Shown: positions 8,656 through 17,266 of the stretch, one piece after another
Numbering within the stretch: the stretch's first letter is position 1
Layout: the number at the start of each line of letters is the position of its first letter
NCBI GenBank assembly: GCA_021773095.1
Contig: JAJFKR010000020.1
Location: 124,001-188,000, forward strand
Direction of reading: 5' to 3'
Source of the DNA: Woeseiaceae bacterium
GTDB lineage: Bacteria > Pseudomonadota > Gammaproteobacteria > Steroidobacterales > Woeseiaceae
DNA: 64,000 nt
Notes under the pieces: generated by a model
Databases searched by the model: none
What the model saw: only the letters and a program-made list of their open reading frames with translations
Told to the model about the DNA's origin: nothing
Made by a program: the position numbers and the translations under genes

Positions 8656-9813
8656 TTAGTGCCCGGGAAGACTCCGCTGTATGAAGCTCGGGCCCAGCTT
8701 ATCGACCGAATCGCAGCCCAGTAACGCCAGGGTTCTTTCAACCTCGTCTCGCAACAGAGTCAGGCCTCTCTCCACTCCCGCCTGACCGCCCGCTGCCAGT
8801 GGATAGAGGTAGCCGCGACCAATGCTGCACGCATTCGCACCCATTGCGAGTGCCTTGACGACGTGCGTTCCGCGACGTACACCACCGTCGCAAATAATCT
8901 CAAGACGGTCGTGCAACGCGTCCGCAACGTCGGCAATGCAATCAACCGGAGCCGGCGCTCCGTCCAGTTGTCGCCCGCCATGATTGGACAGCATCACGGC
9001 GGTTGCACCGGAATTTGCAGCATGTCTACAGTCGGCCACCGTTTGCACGCCTTTGATCACGAGCGGGCCATCCCATTGTTCCGCCAGCCATTCGACGTCC
9101 TGCCATGTCAGGGAACGATCCAGCTGGCTGTTGAAATACTCGAGCAGACTCATATCCGCGAACTGATCCGGCCGCACACTGGCCGCGAGATTCACCATTT
9201 CCAGATCTTTGCCGATCAATACCCGGTACAGCCAGCCCGGGTGCTGCAGCATGCTGGGTACACTGCGCAACCTGAATTTTCCGGTGGCGAAGCCATAAAC
9301 GTGGTCGCGCTCGCGATTTCCCGCCACTGGCGTGTCGACGGTGAGGCAAAGTGCCCGGAATCCCGCCGCTCTGCAGCGGTCGATAAGATCCCTGGTCAGG
9401 CCTCGATCCTTGAAAACGTACAGCTGATACATCTTCGGCGCCTTGCAGGCTGCACCAACGTCTTCTATCGTTATCGTGCCGAGCGTGGACAGGCTGTAAA
9501 TCATGCCGAATTTCTCTGCCGCCCTGATAACAGCGGGCTCGCCGGCAGCATGAAACAGCTTGGACGCACCCGTCGGCGCAATCATGACCGGCCAGTCGAT
9601 CTCTTCGCCAAACAACGTCGATTTCAGATTTATATTGCTGACGTCCGAAAGCTGCGCGGGCAGTAATTCGTAATCATCGAATGCCAATGTATTTCTGTGA
9701 TACGTCCACTCGTCATCTGCGCCGCCGTCAAGATAATGAAAAATCGCTGCCGGCAATTTTCGACGCGCGATTTCGCGAAAATCCATGATGTTATTACAGT
9801 GTGAAATGTTCAT
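8656..9813 (-). CDS. lldD: FMN-dependent alpha-hydroxyacid dehydrogenase (L-lactate dehydrogenase-like)
   Basis: A 385-residue TIM-barrel flavoprotein of the glycolate oxidase / L-lactate dehydrogenase (cytochrome) family. Landmarks are [17 protein letters not shown] near the N-terminus, [12 protein letters not shown], the catalytic histidine motif [12 protein letters not shown] and the FMN-phosphate site [20 protein letters not shown]. Such enzymes oxidise L-lactate or related 2-hydroxyacids and pass electrons to quinone or cytochrome. The substrate is not certain, so the gene symbol is tentative. An alternative start is the Met at residue 10 ([10 protein letters not shown]). No lactate permease or lldR is adjacent. 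Confidence 0.88.
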   Translation of the reverse strand: MNISHCNNIMDFREIARRKLPAAIFHYLDGGADDEWTYHRNTLAFDDYELLPAQLSDVSNINLKSTLFGEEIDWPVMIAPTGASKLFHAAGEPAVIRAAEKFGMIYSLSTLGTITIEDVGAACKAPKMYQLYVFKDRGLTRDLIDRCRAAGFRALCLTVDTPVAGNRERDHVYGFATGKFRLRSVPSMLQHPGWLYRVLIGKDLEMVNLAASVRPDQFADMSLLEYFNSQLDRSLTWQDVEWLAEQWDGPLVIKGVQTVADCRHAANSGATAVMLSNHGGRQLDGAPAPVDCIADVADALHDRLEIICDGGVRRGTHVVKALAMGANACSIGRGYLYPLAAGGQAGVERGLTLLRDEVERTLALLGCDSVDKLGPSFIQRSLPGH

Positions 9814-9904
9814 GTTTTGAGGTTATCACGCATTGACGCGCGTGGCTTTTGGCCTGTAGCGTTCGCGCTGGCATTTTGCATTAACCGACAGGCACGGCTT
9901 TAGA

Positions 9905-10936
9905 ATGAAAGATTGGCATCAAACACACTCACAGAATCGCACCGTCGCAATCTGGTTGTTGATTTGCTGTGGGCTGGTATTTGCAATGGTTGTGCTGGGT
10001 GGATTCACTCGCCTGACCGGATCCGGTCTGTCGATGGTCGACTGGCGGCCGTTGATGGGGTGGTTGCCACCGATGTCTGAAGCTGAGTGGCAACGCGTAT
10101 TCGACCTGTATCAGCAATCGCCTGAATTTCTGAAAGTCAATTCACACATGGACGTGCATGCATTCAAAGGCATTTTCTGGCTGGAGTTTTTGCATCGCCT
10201 GCTCGGCCGCACTATCGGCATCGTTTTTCTTCTGCCCTTTATATTCTTTTTCGCCAGGGGCTACATAAAGACAACGGAGTGGCCAAAGTACCTGTTGATG
10301 TTTTTCCTTGGCGGCATGCAAGGCGTGCTTGGCTGGTACATGGTCAAAAGCGGCCTGGTCGATATGCCACACGTAAGCCAGTACCGGCTTACGGCTCACC
10401 TAATAGCCGCATTCATTATTTACGCCTACATGTTCTGGGTCGCGATGTCGCTCCTGTTCCCGAACAACAGCAATGAGCGGCACCCGTGGTACCTGAAATC
10501 GCTGGCGTTAACCATCCTGACATCAATCACCATCATCTCGGGTGGATTTGTGGCAGGCCTCAGGGCGGGCAAGATTTACAACACCTTCCCCATGATGGGT
10601 GACTCCTGGGTACCGCCGGGAATGATGGCTCTCGAACCGGCCTGGCGAAATTTTTTTGACAACATCGCCACGGTGCAATTCGACCATCGCATCCTCGCAA
10701 TTACGACCCTGATTGCCGTCATCGCCTTCTGGTTCAAAGCACGCGATGCCGATCTGCCATCGCGCAGCCAGCCTGCGGTCAATGCGCTGCTGCATACTGC
10801 GGTCCTGCAAGTAGCGCTGGGAATCACTACACTGGTGATGTCAGTCCCAGTGATACTCGGTGCCACGCATCAGGCAGTCGCGATGGTTCTTTTCACTGTT
10901 TCTCTTTACATCCTGCATAGTTTGAGGCGTGTCTGA
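9905..10936 (+). CDS. ctaA: heme A synthase (COX15/CtaA)
   Basis: A 343-residue, eight-helix membrane protein that hydroxylates heme O to heme A for aa3-type oxidases. COX15 family signatures are visible: VLGGFTRLTGSGLSMVDWRP at the N-terminus, EFLHRLLGRTIG with a heme-ligand His, QYRLTAHLIAAF, QFDHRILA and GATHQAVAM. Length and the Gly-Leu-Ser-Met-x-x-W segment point to the alphaproteobacterial/mitochondrial COX15 type rather than the short Bacillus CtaA. Its last base overlaps the hemN start (TGATG), coupling two heme-synthesis genes. No oxidase subunits lie in this window. Confidence 0.95.
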   Translation: MKDWHQTHSQNRTVAIWLLICCGLVFAMVVLGGFTRLTGSGLSMVDWRPLMGWLPPMSEAEWQRVFDLYQQSPEFLKVNSHMDVHAFKGIFWLEFLHRLLGRTIGIVFLLPFIFFFARGYIKTTEWPKYLLMFFLGGMQGVLGWYMVKSGLVDMPHVSQYRLTAHLIAAFIIYAYMFWVAMSLLFPNNSNERHPWYLKSLALTILTSITIISGGFVAGLRAGKIYNTFPMMGDSWVPPGMMALEPAWRNFFDNIATVQFDHRILAITTLIAVIAFWFKARDADLPSRSQPAVNALLHTAVLQVALGITTLVMSVPVILGATHQAVAMVLFTVSLYILHSLRRV

Positions 10937-12315
10937 TGAAAGTCTGTTTCGATACTGATCTGATCGTACGTTATGGCGGGCGTGGGCCTCGCTATACGTC
11001 CTACCCAACCGCGCTGCAATTCAGTGAGGATTTAACGGCCGACGACTACCGTGCGCATGCCATCGCCAGCAACGGGAGCGGCGTTCCGTTGTCTTTGTAC
11101 GTGCACATTCCGTTTTGCCATACGCTTTGTTACTACTGCGGCTGCAACAAGATCGTGACGCGGAATCAGGAGCGCGTCGATCGCTACATGGAGATGTTGT
11201 ATCGGGAAATCGAAATGCAGTCGGACCTATTCGACAAGAGTCGCAAGATCGAACAGCTGCACTTCGGTGGTGGTACGCCAACTTATCTCGACAATGGGCA
11301 GCTTGACGACCTGATGGCGAAACTGCGCGGCGCATTTAGTTTCGATGAGAGTGACCACCGCGAATTCTCGATTGAAGTCGACCCGCGTACGGTGGATGAA
11401 GACGGTATTCGGCACCTTGCAGAGTTGGGCTTCAACCGTCTGAGTCTTGGCATTCAGGATTTTGACCCGGTTGTGCAGGAAGCCGTTAATCGGGCACAGA
11501 CGACGGATGATGTATTGGGGCTTGTACTGGCCGCCCGCGACTCCGGGTTTGAGTCCATATCGTTTGATCTTATTTACGGTCTGCCACATCAGACCGTTGA
11601 AAGTTTCAACACGACGCTGGAACTCGTGATCGGCATGCGCCCGGACCGCCTGGCTGTCTATAACTACGCACATCTGCCACAGCGCTTCAAAGGCCAGCGC
11701 ATGATCAACGACGCTGACATTCCGTCGCCGGAAGTAAAACTCGATATTTTGCACCGAACGATCGACAGCCTTTGTGGTTCGGGCTACGAGTACATCGGCA
11801 TGGATCATTTTGCGTTGCCTGAAGATGAACTCGTGCTCGCTCGTAAAAACGGTACTTTGCAACGCAATTTTCAGGGCTATTCAACCCACCGTGATTGCGA
11901 CCTCGTTGCACTGGGTGTCAGCGCAATTGGCAGCATTGGAAATGTCTTCGCACAAAGTTCCGTGTCAACGATTGAATATGAGGCACTCATTGAGAACGGT
12001 CAGCTACCCATTCGCAAAGGGATCGCTGTTGACGACGATGACTTATTGCGTGCCGACGTCATTCAGGCGCTGATGTGTTACGACAGGCTGTCGTTTGCGG
12101 AATTTGGCGAACAACACAACATTGATTTTGCCGACTATTTCGCCGCTGAAATCAAAAGGATGCAGCCGCTGGCCGATGACGGCTTGATCGAGTTGGATGA
12201 GTCAGGTGTGGTGATCACACAAAAAGGTCGTTTGTTACTCAGAAGCATAGCGATGGTGTTTGATCGCTACATCGATCAGGCGCAAAACGACAATCGCTTT
12301 TCGAAAGCTATTTGA
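10936..12315 (+). CDS. hemN: oxygen-independent coproporphyrinogen III dehydrogenase
   Basis: A 459-residue radical-SAM enzyme converting coproporphyrinogen III to protoporphyrinogen IX without oxygen. The 4Fe-4S/SAM motif is HIPFCHTLCYYCGCNKIVT (C-x3-C-x2-C-x-C as in E. coli HemN), followed by FGGGTPT and SLGIQDFD. Length equals true HemN (457) and the fourth Cys is present, distinguishing it from HemW. It is coupled to heme A synthase by one-base overlap. The presence of an anaerobic heme enzyme fits growth at low oxygen and the heavy heme demand of the cytochrome cluster downstream in this window. Confidence 0.96.
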   Translation: MKVCFDTDLIVRYGGRGPRYTSYPTALQFSEDLTADDYRAHAIASNGSGVPLSLYVHIPFCHTLCYYCGCNKIVTRNQERVDRYMEMLYREIEMQSDLFDKSRKIEQLHFGGGTPTYLDNGQLDDLMAKLRGAFSFDESDHREFSIEVDPRTVDEDGIRHLAELGFNRLSLGIQDFDPVVQEAVNRAQTTDDVLGLVLAARDSGFESISFDLIYGLPHQTVESFNTTLELVIGMRPDRLAVYNYAHLPQRFKGQRMINDADIPSPEVKLDILHRTIDSLCGSGYEYIGMDHFALPEDELVLARKNGTLQRNFQGYSTHRDCDLVALGVSAIGSIGNVFAQSSVSTIEYEALIENGQLPIRKGIAVDDDDLLRADVIQALMCYDRLSFAEFGEQHNIDFADYFAAEIKRMQPLADDGLIELDESGVVITQKGRLLLRSIAMVFDRYIDQAQNDNRFSKAI

Positions 12316-12444
12316 TCGAGAGCGCGTGAAGCGAAAGTCGTGACCCGCTGATGCGGCACGTCTTGGGCGTCTCCTTTTTCCGATAACAGCCGCCCGAACG
12401 GCTAGATTTTGCTCAAGCAATCAGGCAGAGATCAGCCAAAGCGG

Positions 12445-12981
12445 TCACTTGGTGGACTTGTTCAAACTTTCTTCGTTTTCTATTTCTTCAATAAGGTCGT
12501 AGCCAAGGTCACGAAAGGATAGGCGCCACTGCTGCGGATCTCCCAGAAACGCGTGCTGAATATACTTATCTCTGAACGCCACCCTAAAACGATGGCGAAA
12601 AGCGGCCCACGCCTCATCTTCCATAAAGCCTTCCTGGTATTGAAAGTAGTAGTTGTCAACAGTTGCCAGAGATTTCGATGCCATAACCATAGAAAAGGCG
12701 ACATACTTTGAGCCAAACGTCTCAAAGTCGCTGTTGATAGCTTCGTCGAAGTCGCCCGCGTCGTAAGCGATCTTCAGGTTCTGAGCCAGGACCTCGAGCA
12801 TATGTTCATTCTCGGCGTACGACGCTAGATGCTCAGCACCATAAATTGCTCGAGCTTGGTACTGCTCGCCGATTGCGATTTCCTGAGATTGCTTCATTTG
12901 CAATCCAACGAAGATGAGCGAAGCAACCAATGCAGACACTCCAATGAGTTCCACCCAGTCTTTAAGCTTGGTCGAGTCCAA
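12445..12981 (-). CDS. hypothetical membrane-anchored protein
   Basis: A 178-residue protein with one N-terminal transmembrane helix (ELIGVSALVASLIFVGLQMK, residues 12-31) followed by a soluble, largely helical domain rich in Glu, Asp and aromatic residues. The pattern D-W-x-E-x-x-G-x-x-x-x-x-x-S-L-x-F-V-G-L-Q-M-x-Q recurs in uncharacterised proteins of marine proteobacteria; I know of no assigned function. It stands alone, convergent with hemN and downstream of a 171-base gap with no recognisable gene. Confidence 0.7.
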   Translation of the reverse strand: MDSTKLKDWVELIGVSALVASLIFVGLQMKQSQEIAIGEQYQARAIYGAEHLASYAENEHMLEVLAQNLKIAYDAGDFDEAINSDFETFGSKYVAFSMVMASKSLATVDNYYFQYQEGFMEDEAWAAFRHRFRVAFRDKYIQHAFLGDPQQWRLSFRDLGYDLIEEIENEESLNKSTK

Positions 12982-13152
12982 AGTCTTCGATCTCCTCAGA
13001 GGCCCAATTGAGGTTTAAGTAGAAAAGTTCTGCATGTCCGCTTTGTCAAATCCTGCCCCCCAGTCTACCTGAAAACCCGACACTCAAGCGGTAGCTCTCC
13101 GCCGTGTTGCGGAAGATCAAATCAGATTGTTTGCCTGCCCGGATTGGCCGCG

Positions 13153-14079
13153 CTAATGAATATAAACAGGCGGCGGTGGCTCGGACACTTTGTTTTCCGA
13201 ATTGCACAATAATCCTCCCGCGGGAGGAATTTCGAGCACTTTGGAAAGATCCTCATCGATCATGTCTTGCGAGCTGTAACCAATCGCGGGCACAGCAATA
13301 CCGTCCGGCCGCAGGAAGCTCCACCGGTCCTGAAAGTCCTTCTCGATTCGAAAGCCACCTTCATGCACCAGCGTGTGGTGCCGGGTGCAGAGCAACATGA
13401 GGTTGTCGAGACTCGTTTCACCACCGCTCGACCAGTGCTGGACATGGTGATGGTGTAAAAACCTCTTGTTGTGGCAGCCCGGGAAAGTACAGCCGTTATG
13501 GTCTCTTGCCCTTACCGCCCGTTGCAGTGCCGTTGGCACGATGCGGCTTTTTCTACCAATGCTAAGCGGCATGCCCTTATCGTCTTCGGTAATCATCACC
13601 GCATGGCTGTCACAACACAGCCGTTTCATTGATTCTATCGGTAAGGCAGAACGTCCCTCACCACCGGCAAGCGCCGACTGGTCAACGTGTACCGTGACCA
13701 GGTAGTTGTCGTTGCCCTGAGTAGTATTATCGTTACCCGACAGGTACGTTCCCACCATATTCACGAATGCATCGGCCTGCCGTGCTGACCAGGAAGTGTC
13801 TGTGATATCGGGACCTGCCAGCACCTCATCATCCCGCGCTTTGTCCAGTGCTTTCTCGATCAGCTCCCCGGTATCCAGTGGTAACTCCACCGTGATGGTC
13901 ATCGTGTGTCGATTTGGATCCCGTCGAACCCGCAAGGAGCGATTGGCAAACGCACGCGCGGCACTGTCGATTGAGTCCTCACGGCCACAACGCAGCTCAC
14001 TACATCGTTCAGCCACGTGGGTTGCCGTTGATCGTAAGGCAAACACCAGTAAGTCCTCTTCGTTACCTTTATTCGCCAC
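13153..14079 (-). pseudogene. DUF222-HNH endonuclease gene, 3' portion
   Basis: This frame encodes the C-terminal part of a DUF222/HNH family protein (308 codons from a GTG). The HNH nuclease motif is clear: NGCTFPGCHNKRFLHHHHVQHWSSGGE ... DNLMLLCTRHHTLVHEGGF, with two zinc-type C-x-x-C/C-x2-H elements. Homology appears to restart exactly at V-A-N-K-G-N-E-E-D-L-L; family members carry the same NEEDLL segment about 50 residues after the WRCG segment, which lies at 14188-14376 here. Just upstream of the GTG an in-frame TGA belongs to a REP-like insertion. Alone it would be a truncated nuclease; I treat it as the 3' half of a broken gene. A 22-base repeat with palindromic core (13209-13230) lies near its 3' end. 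Confidence 0.75.
13209..13230. repeat. 22-base repeat with 16-base palindromic core
   Basis: These 22 bases, containing TCCTCCCGCGGGAGGA, are identical to the reverse complement of the segment at 42224-42245 in the nqr/lipoprotein intergenic region. This copy lies inside the 3' part of the DUF222-HNH gene, encoding IPPAGGL. Two copies of a long palindrome in 64 kb suggest a dispersed element or a terminator family. Confidence 0.6.
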
Positions 14080-14085
14080 TCACGT

Positions 14086-14191
14086 GTAGGAGCGCGCCCT
14101 GCGCGCGAAGCGAAGCGGCAGCCGCAGGCTGCGAAGAGACAATATCCGCATCACAACTCAACCGGTGGTCGCGCGCAGGGCGCGCTCCTAC
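14086..14191. repeat. REP-like element with perfect 23-base inverted ends
   Basis: The sequence 14086-14108 (beginning GTAGGAGCGCGCCCTGCG) is the exact reverse complement of 14169-14191. Between them lie a second palindromic segment (GGCAGCCGCAGGCTGC region, 14114-14131) and about 35 bases without symmetry. The GTAGGAGCGCGC motif is the hallmark of REP sequences of many gammaproteobacteria. The element lies precisely between the two halves of the DUF222-HNH gene and supplies both flanking stop codons. A related single unit lies at 16868-16921. Confidence 0.85.
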
Positions 14192-14376
14192 GTGTCACAA
14201 CGCCAGGCCAGCCACTCGGCACAGTTCTCAAGGCCCCACTTCAGCCAACCGGCCCGTTCATCGAACTCACGGATGAGGACCAGCAACTCATAAGTTGCGG
14301 CATTGATGTGCTTACAAAGGGTGAGAATATTGCGATCGAGATCCTCGATCGGAGCGAGGTCAGTGGCGGATTTCAT
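14188..14376 (-). pseudogene. DUF222-HNH endonuclease gene, 5' portion
   Basis: The 62-codon frame encodes INAATYELLVLIREFDERAGW followed by CAEWLAWRC, the standard N-terminus of DUF222-HNH proteins. In family members the WRC is followed by G and an AAREKVRVA segment; here it is followed by DT and a stop that lies in the inverted-repeat insertion. Together with the 3' portion this is one gene interrupted (and partly deleted) by the repeat at 14086-14191. The true start and a promoter-like AT-rich stretch (14400-14460) lie upstream. Confidence 0.75.
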
Positions 14377-14586
14377 GGCACTTCCTTGTGATAGTAGACT
14401 ACTGGTAGTATATACAGTATTATACTGAAAAACAATTACAAAACAGTGGGTTAAGTGCTATTTGTGCCACGAACTCGCCACATAAATGATTGTACATATC
14501 GGCCTACTGTCAACGGCTGCTCTAACCAACATCGGTCATTCACTCAGGTTACTGGCGACCGACTCGGAACGGCTAGGAGCTGCCCG

Positions 14587-15027
14587 TTATCTTCTTCCCT
14601 TCGACGCCCAATCAAACACCAAATAAAATGGCACTGATATTACGAATAATACGGTCACCATCATCACCAATATGGCCCAAGTTGAAGGCCCGGAAAGAAT
14701 GATCCCGAGTATTCCAATTGCGTCTGCAAGTGCCAATGTCACGACAACTTGAATTAGGTGGCGGCCTCTAAATCTCGTGACGATAGGCACGGACCTGTAC
14801 ACAGCGTAGGGTAATCCGATGAGACCCCAAGCACCGTCCAATATGGGTTCAAGGGGGTGCCCTCTGTAAAGAAAATGTTGAGCAAATACCCCGCGCAAAT
14901 TCAAGTCTTCAATAATCCAATTGTCATCATATTCAATTAACAATATGAAGCCGCGAATTACCGCCCAAATCACCCACCCGACCAAACAAAACCGTTGGTA
15001 GCGCGTCAAATCATTTAGGGATACCAA
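14587..15027 (-). CDS. hypothetical small membrane protein
   Basis: A 146-residue protein with about four predicted hydrophobic segments (FCLVGWVIWAVIRGFILLI; LIGLPYAVYRSV; VVVTLALADAIGILGIILSG; ILVMMVTVLFVISVPFYLVF) and a basic C-terminal tail (ASKGRR), consistent with an inner-membrane protein. I do not recognise a family. It lies alone in the eroded accessory zone, with about 210 bases upstream of the HNH fragment and 430 bases to the next gene. The hydrophobic pattern and absence of competing frames support a real gene. Confidence 0.6.
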   Translation of the reverse strand: MVSLNDLTRYQRFCLVGWVIWAVIRGFILLIEYDDNWIIEDLNLRGVFAQHFLYRGHPLEPILDGAWGLIGLPYAVYRSVPIVTRFRGRHLIQVVVTLALADAIGILGIILSGPSTWAILVMMVTVLFVISVPFYLVFDWASKGRR

Positions 15028-15457
15028 TTTTTAGTTACTCATTGCCGGGTTTGATCAAATTGGAGGGACCGCCCTGGGCCATAAACAATCTGCCACCATC
15101 ATATCAGGCGATGGTCTGCTTTCGCCGATGGATGTCATTCCAGTGCCGCTAATTAGGAGGTTTTGAGGGGCAGCCATCAGCGGTCGTTTGAGCATGCTCA
15201 ACAAGGCATTTTATGAGGCGTGATCACATCATTGTTCAGAATTGTCTGACGGAAGGCTCGCAATGTCTGGTTTCTTCGGCTTGCGGGACTTAGTGTCCCA
15301 CTTAGCAGTCTTGACGACCGTCGCATTTCCAACGACAGTTTGGAAGTATCCATCAGTCATCAAGTCGTCCATGATTCGATCCGCCGCTTCACGTGACCCA
15401 ATATTAGGGGTTCACTCATTTGCGGTCTCCCTTCCTTATTAGCCTGCTCTCAGAAAC
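15028..15457. other. 430-base stretch without a confident gene
   Basis: No long coding frame is convincing here. A short minus-strand frame with an ATG at 15372 and stop at 15229 would encode 47 residues rich in Lys near its end (KTAKWDTKSRKPKKPDI); it stays open upstream for about a dozen more codons without an ATG, so it may be the remnant of a small winged-helix or hypothetical gene. The plus-strand frame 15242-15442 is its shadow. No hairpin terminator or promoter stands out. Confidence 0.4.
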
Positions 15458-15907
15458 TCAAGTATCTGACGCTTCAACAAAAGAACGAACCAAGACACGG
15501 TTGGTCTCCGTTAGTTCGATATCAACAGCCTCTATCGGTCCGTCTATCATGGTCCGGCCAGACTCGTTCGGCCCTTGTCGTTCCTGAATATTGTCCCAAT
15601 GCTCAACCGCCTGTCCATTTTCGAATCTGAATACTTCGAAACCGATTTTGCGACTCGCGAAATCGTACTCAGTATGTGCAAAGACAAAATCGCCATCTTC
15701 GAAAGCGCGCACGATATTCACTCTGGGCGAGGTCTTGGACAATCGTTGAAAGAGTGTTGCCAGCCCCTCGCTGCCCTCCTGGGTCTGCGGATTGTGCTGT
15801 ATGTACTTCGCCTCATTGACGACGGCGACCGGTCCTGGGTCACCGGTCTCGATGCTTTTCAATAATGCCCGAATCCGGCCTTTCTTTGTCACGGCCATGG
15901 TGTTCAT
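15458..15907 (-). CDS. SnoaL-like (NTF2-fold) protein
   Basis: A 149-residue protein resembling SnoaL-like polyketide-cyclase-family proteins: KYIQHNPQTQEGSEGLATLF near residue 35 and FAHTEYDFASRKIGFEVFRFENGQAVEHWDNIQ are the classical pattern for these small alpha+beta barrel proteins. Many are uncharacterised and predicted to bind or isomerise small molecules. The ATG overlaps the TGA of the metallo-beta-lactamase gene (ATGA), so both are likely translated from one message. An internal Met at codon 4 is an alternative start. Confidence 0.8.
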   Translation of the reverse strand: MNTMAVTKKGRIRALLKSIETGDPGPVAVVNEAKYIQHNPQTQEGSEGLATLFQRLSKTSPRVNIVRAFEDGDFVFAHTEYDFASRKIGFEVFRFENGQAVEHWDNIQERQGPNESGRTMIDGPIEAVDIELTETNRVLVRSFVEASDT

Positions 15908-16836
15908 TCTTCAGCTGAATCTGCCACTTTTCCTGCATGAGGAATCCACGGAAACGGTCCCATCCAAAGATCGGTCATCAGCCGCAGAGTGTTCATTTCC
16001 AGCCATTCGTCGTACCCAACCCAATGTGAATACTGCGGCAACGTGACGGCTTTCGGAATTTCCATAAAGCCCGTGCCCTTCTCGAACTCGGCCAGAATTG
16101 CATGGCGTAGGTCGCGGATGAACTGGCGTTCGTCTTCAACATCGTCTTGATTGCAACCACCCATCGCCTGTTCCATCGGAAGCTCGTTGTGCGAACAAAC
16201 CGCGACGTCGAAGTCCATTTCAAGAATCTCGCCAAGGCTGCGCTCCCATTCGCCAATGTTAAAATCCGGCACCACGGAGAACATGACCCGGTTCGGTGTG
16301 ACCAGGTCAGCAATATAGGCGGCCCGGCGTTCGGGAATAGTGAATATAGTAAGACCTAATCCGTGATTAATACCCAGATAATGCAGGCTCACAGTGAAGT
16401 CGCCCAGGTCGATATCCTTGCGGTCGCCGGTCCACGTTACGTCAGGCAAAGCGGTATCACGTCCGGGATGGGCCTCCAGCCATTGTGCTGCACGCTCGTG
16501 CATCACGGTCTGCGCACCTGCGTTCGAGAATACCTGTCCGCCGCTGGCATGATCCCAGTGATTGTGGCTGATAAATGCGTATTTGATTGACTTGTCCGTC
16601 ACACCTCGGACGGCTTGCAATAATTTCTGGGAGTGACCGGAGTGAAAAGTCTCGAAAACAGCAACGCTGTCTTCTCCGATTACGAACATCGAATGATTAC
16701 CTTCGCCCAGCGTGAAACTGTAGACGCTATCGCCAATTTCACGCACACCGCCATTCTCGTTGGCAGCAATTACAAAGGGAGCGTAGAAAACAGACACAAT
16801 GAACACAATTGAAAAATATTTAGTGTTTTTCGGCAC
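15904..16836 (-). CDS. exported metallo-beta-lactamase-fold hydrolase
   Basis: A 310-residue protein with an N-terminal signal peptide (hydrophobic FSIVFIVSVFYAPFVIA followed by AANE) and an MBL-fold core: SHNHWDHASGGQ is the H-x-H-x-D-H zinc motif, and further downstream GINHGLGLTIF and CSHNELP supply other candidate ligands. It likely acts in the periplasm. Substrate is unknown; related proteins include lactonases and glyoxalase II-like hydrolases. It is the first gene of a two-gene unit with the SnoaL-like gene and lies just downstream of the second REP-like copy. Confidence 0.83.
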   Translation of the reverse strand: MPKNTKYFSIVFIVSVFYAPFVIAANENGGVREIGDSVYSFTLGEGNHSMFVIGEDSVAVFETFHSGHSQKLLQAVRGVTDKSIKYAFISHNHWDHASGGQVFSNAGAQTVMHERAAQWLEAHPGRDTALPDVTWTGDRKDIDLGDFTVSLHYLGINHGLGLTIFTIPERRAAYIADLVTPNRVMFSVVPDFNIGEWERSLGEILEMDFDVAVCSHNELPMEQAMGGCNQDDVEDERQFIRDLRHAILAEFEKGTGFMEIPKAVTLPQYSHWVGYDEWLEMNTLRLMTDLWMGPFPWIPHAGKVADSAEE

Positions 16837-16867
16837 GTCATTATTCCTTTTCGATTTATTTGTCTTT

Positions 16868-16921
16868 TCGCAGCCTGCGGCTGCCGCTTCGCTTCGCTTC
16901 GCGCGCGAGGCGCGCTCCTAC
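16868..16921 (-). repeat. second REP-like copy
   Basis: Read on the minus strand this begins GTAGGAGCGCGCC and continues through GCGAAGCGAAGCGGCAGCCG to CTGCGA, matching 14086-14134 almost base for base apart from a small length difference in the GCGAA run. The match extends beyond the core into a CTGGCCT-N2-CGTTGTGAC flank that is shared with the right side of the first copy. It lies between the MBL gene and the truncated thioredoxin gene. Confidence 0.8.
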
Positions 16922-16944
16922 GGGTCACAACGATAGGCCAGTGA

Positions 16945-17166
16945 CTATTTTTCTTCGAACATCTCATTCTTGATCATTTGTATTGCATTTAGTACCGGCA
17001 ATTCTTTCATGCATGGGGAACACCAGGTTGCCCAAAAAGAAACGATCATAATACGCCCAACGCCATCCGAAACATGGACCTCGTTGCCGTTGTCGGTTTT
17101 TCCCAGATAGTCGGGCGGGACGCTGCCAATATCCACTGCAGCAGCTGGGCGTGCGAGAATCATCAA
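16945..17166 (-). pseudogene. truncated TlpA-like thioredoxin
   Basis: The frame encodes a signal-like hydrophobic N-terminus followed by IVSFWATWCSPCMKELPVLNAIQ, the TlpA/ResA-type thioredoxin active site (WCSPC). Proteins of this family are about 150-180 residues; this frame stops only 28 residues after the second active-site Cys, losing the cis-proline and the rest of the fold. It ends 24 bases from the REP-like copy at 16868-16921. The frame remains open upstream and encodes a longer hydrophobic signal (FVAIVALMILARPAAA), but I see no ATG; the start shown is a TTG and uncertain. Confidence 0.7.
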
Positions 17167-17266
17167 AGCAACTATCGCAACAAACCAGATCGATGAACGA
17201 AACGTTGGAAATCGCTCGTTCAGTGAGTACCGAAAATGCGTTTGTCTTGACTCATTCGCATCAGAA

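Noticed and set aside
8520-8741. N-terminal extension of the cold-shock gene
   Set aside because: Csp proteins are about 70 residues and the extension overlaps the neighbouring dehydrogenase gene.
15242-15442. 66-codon plus-strand frame
   Set aside because: No family resemblance; the opposite strand has a more protein-like Lys-rich frame, though that too is weak.
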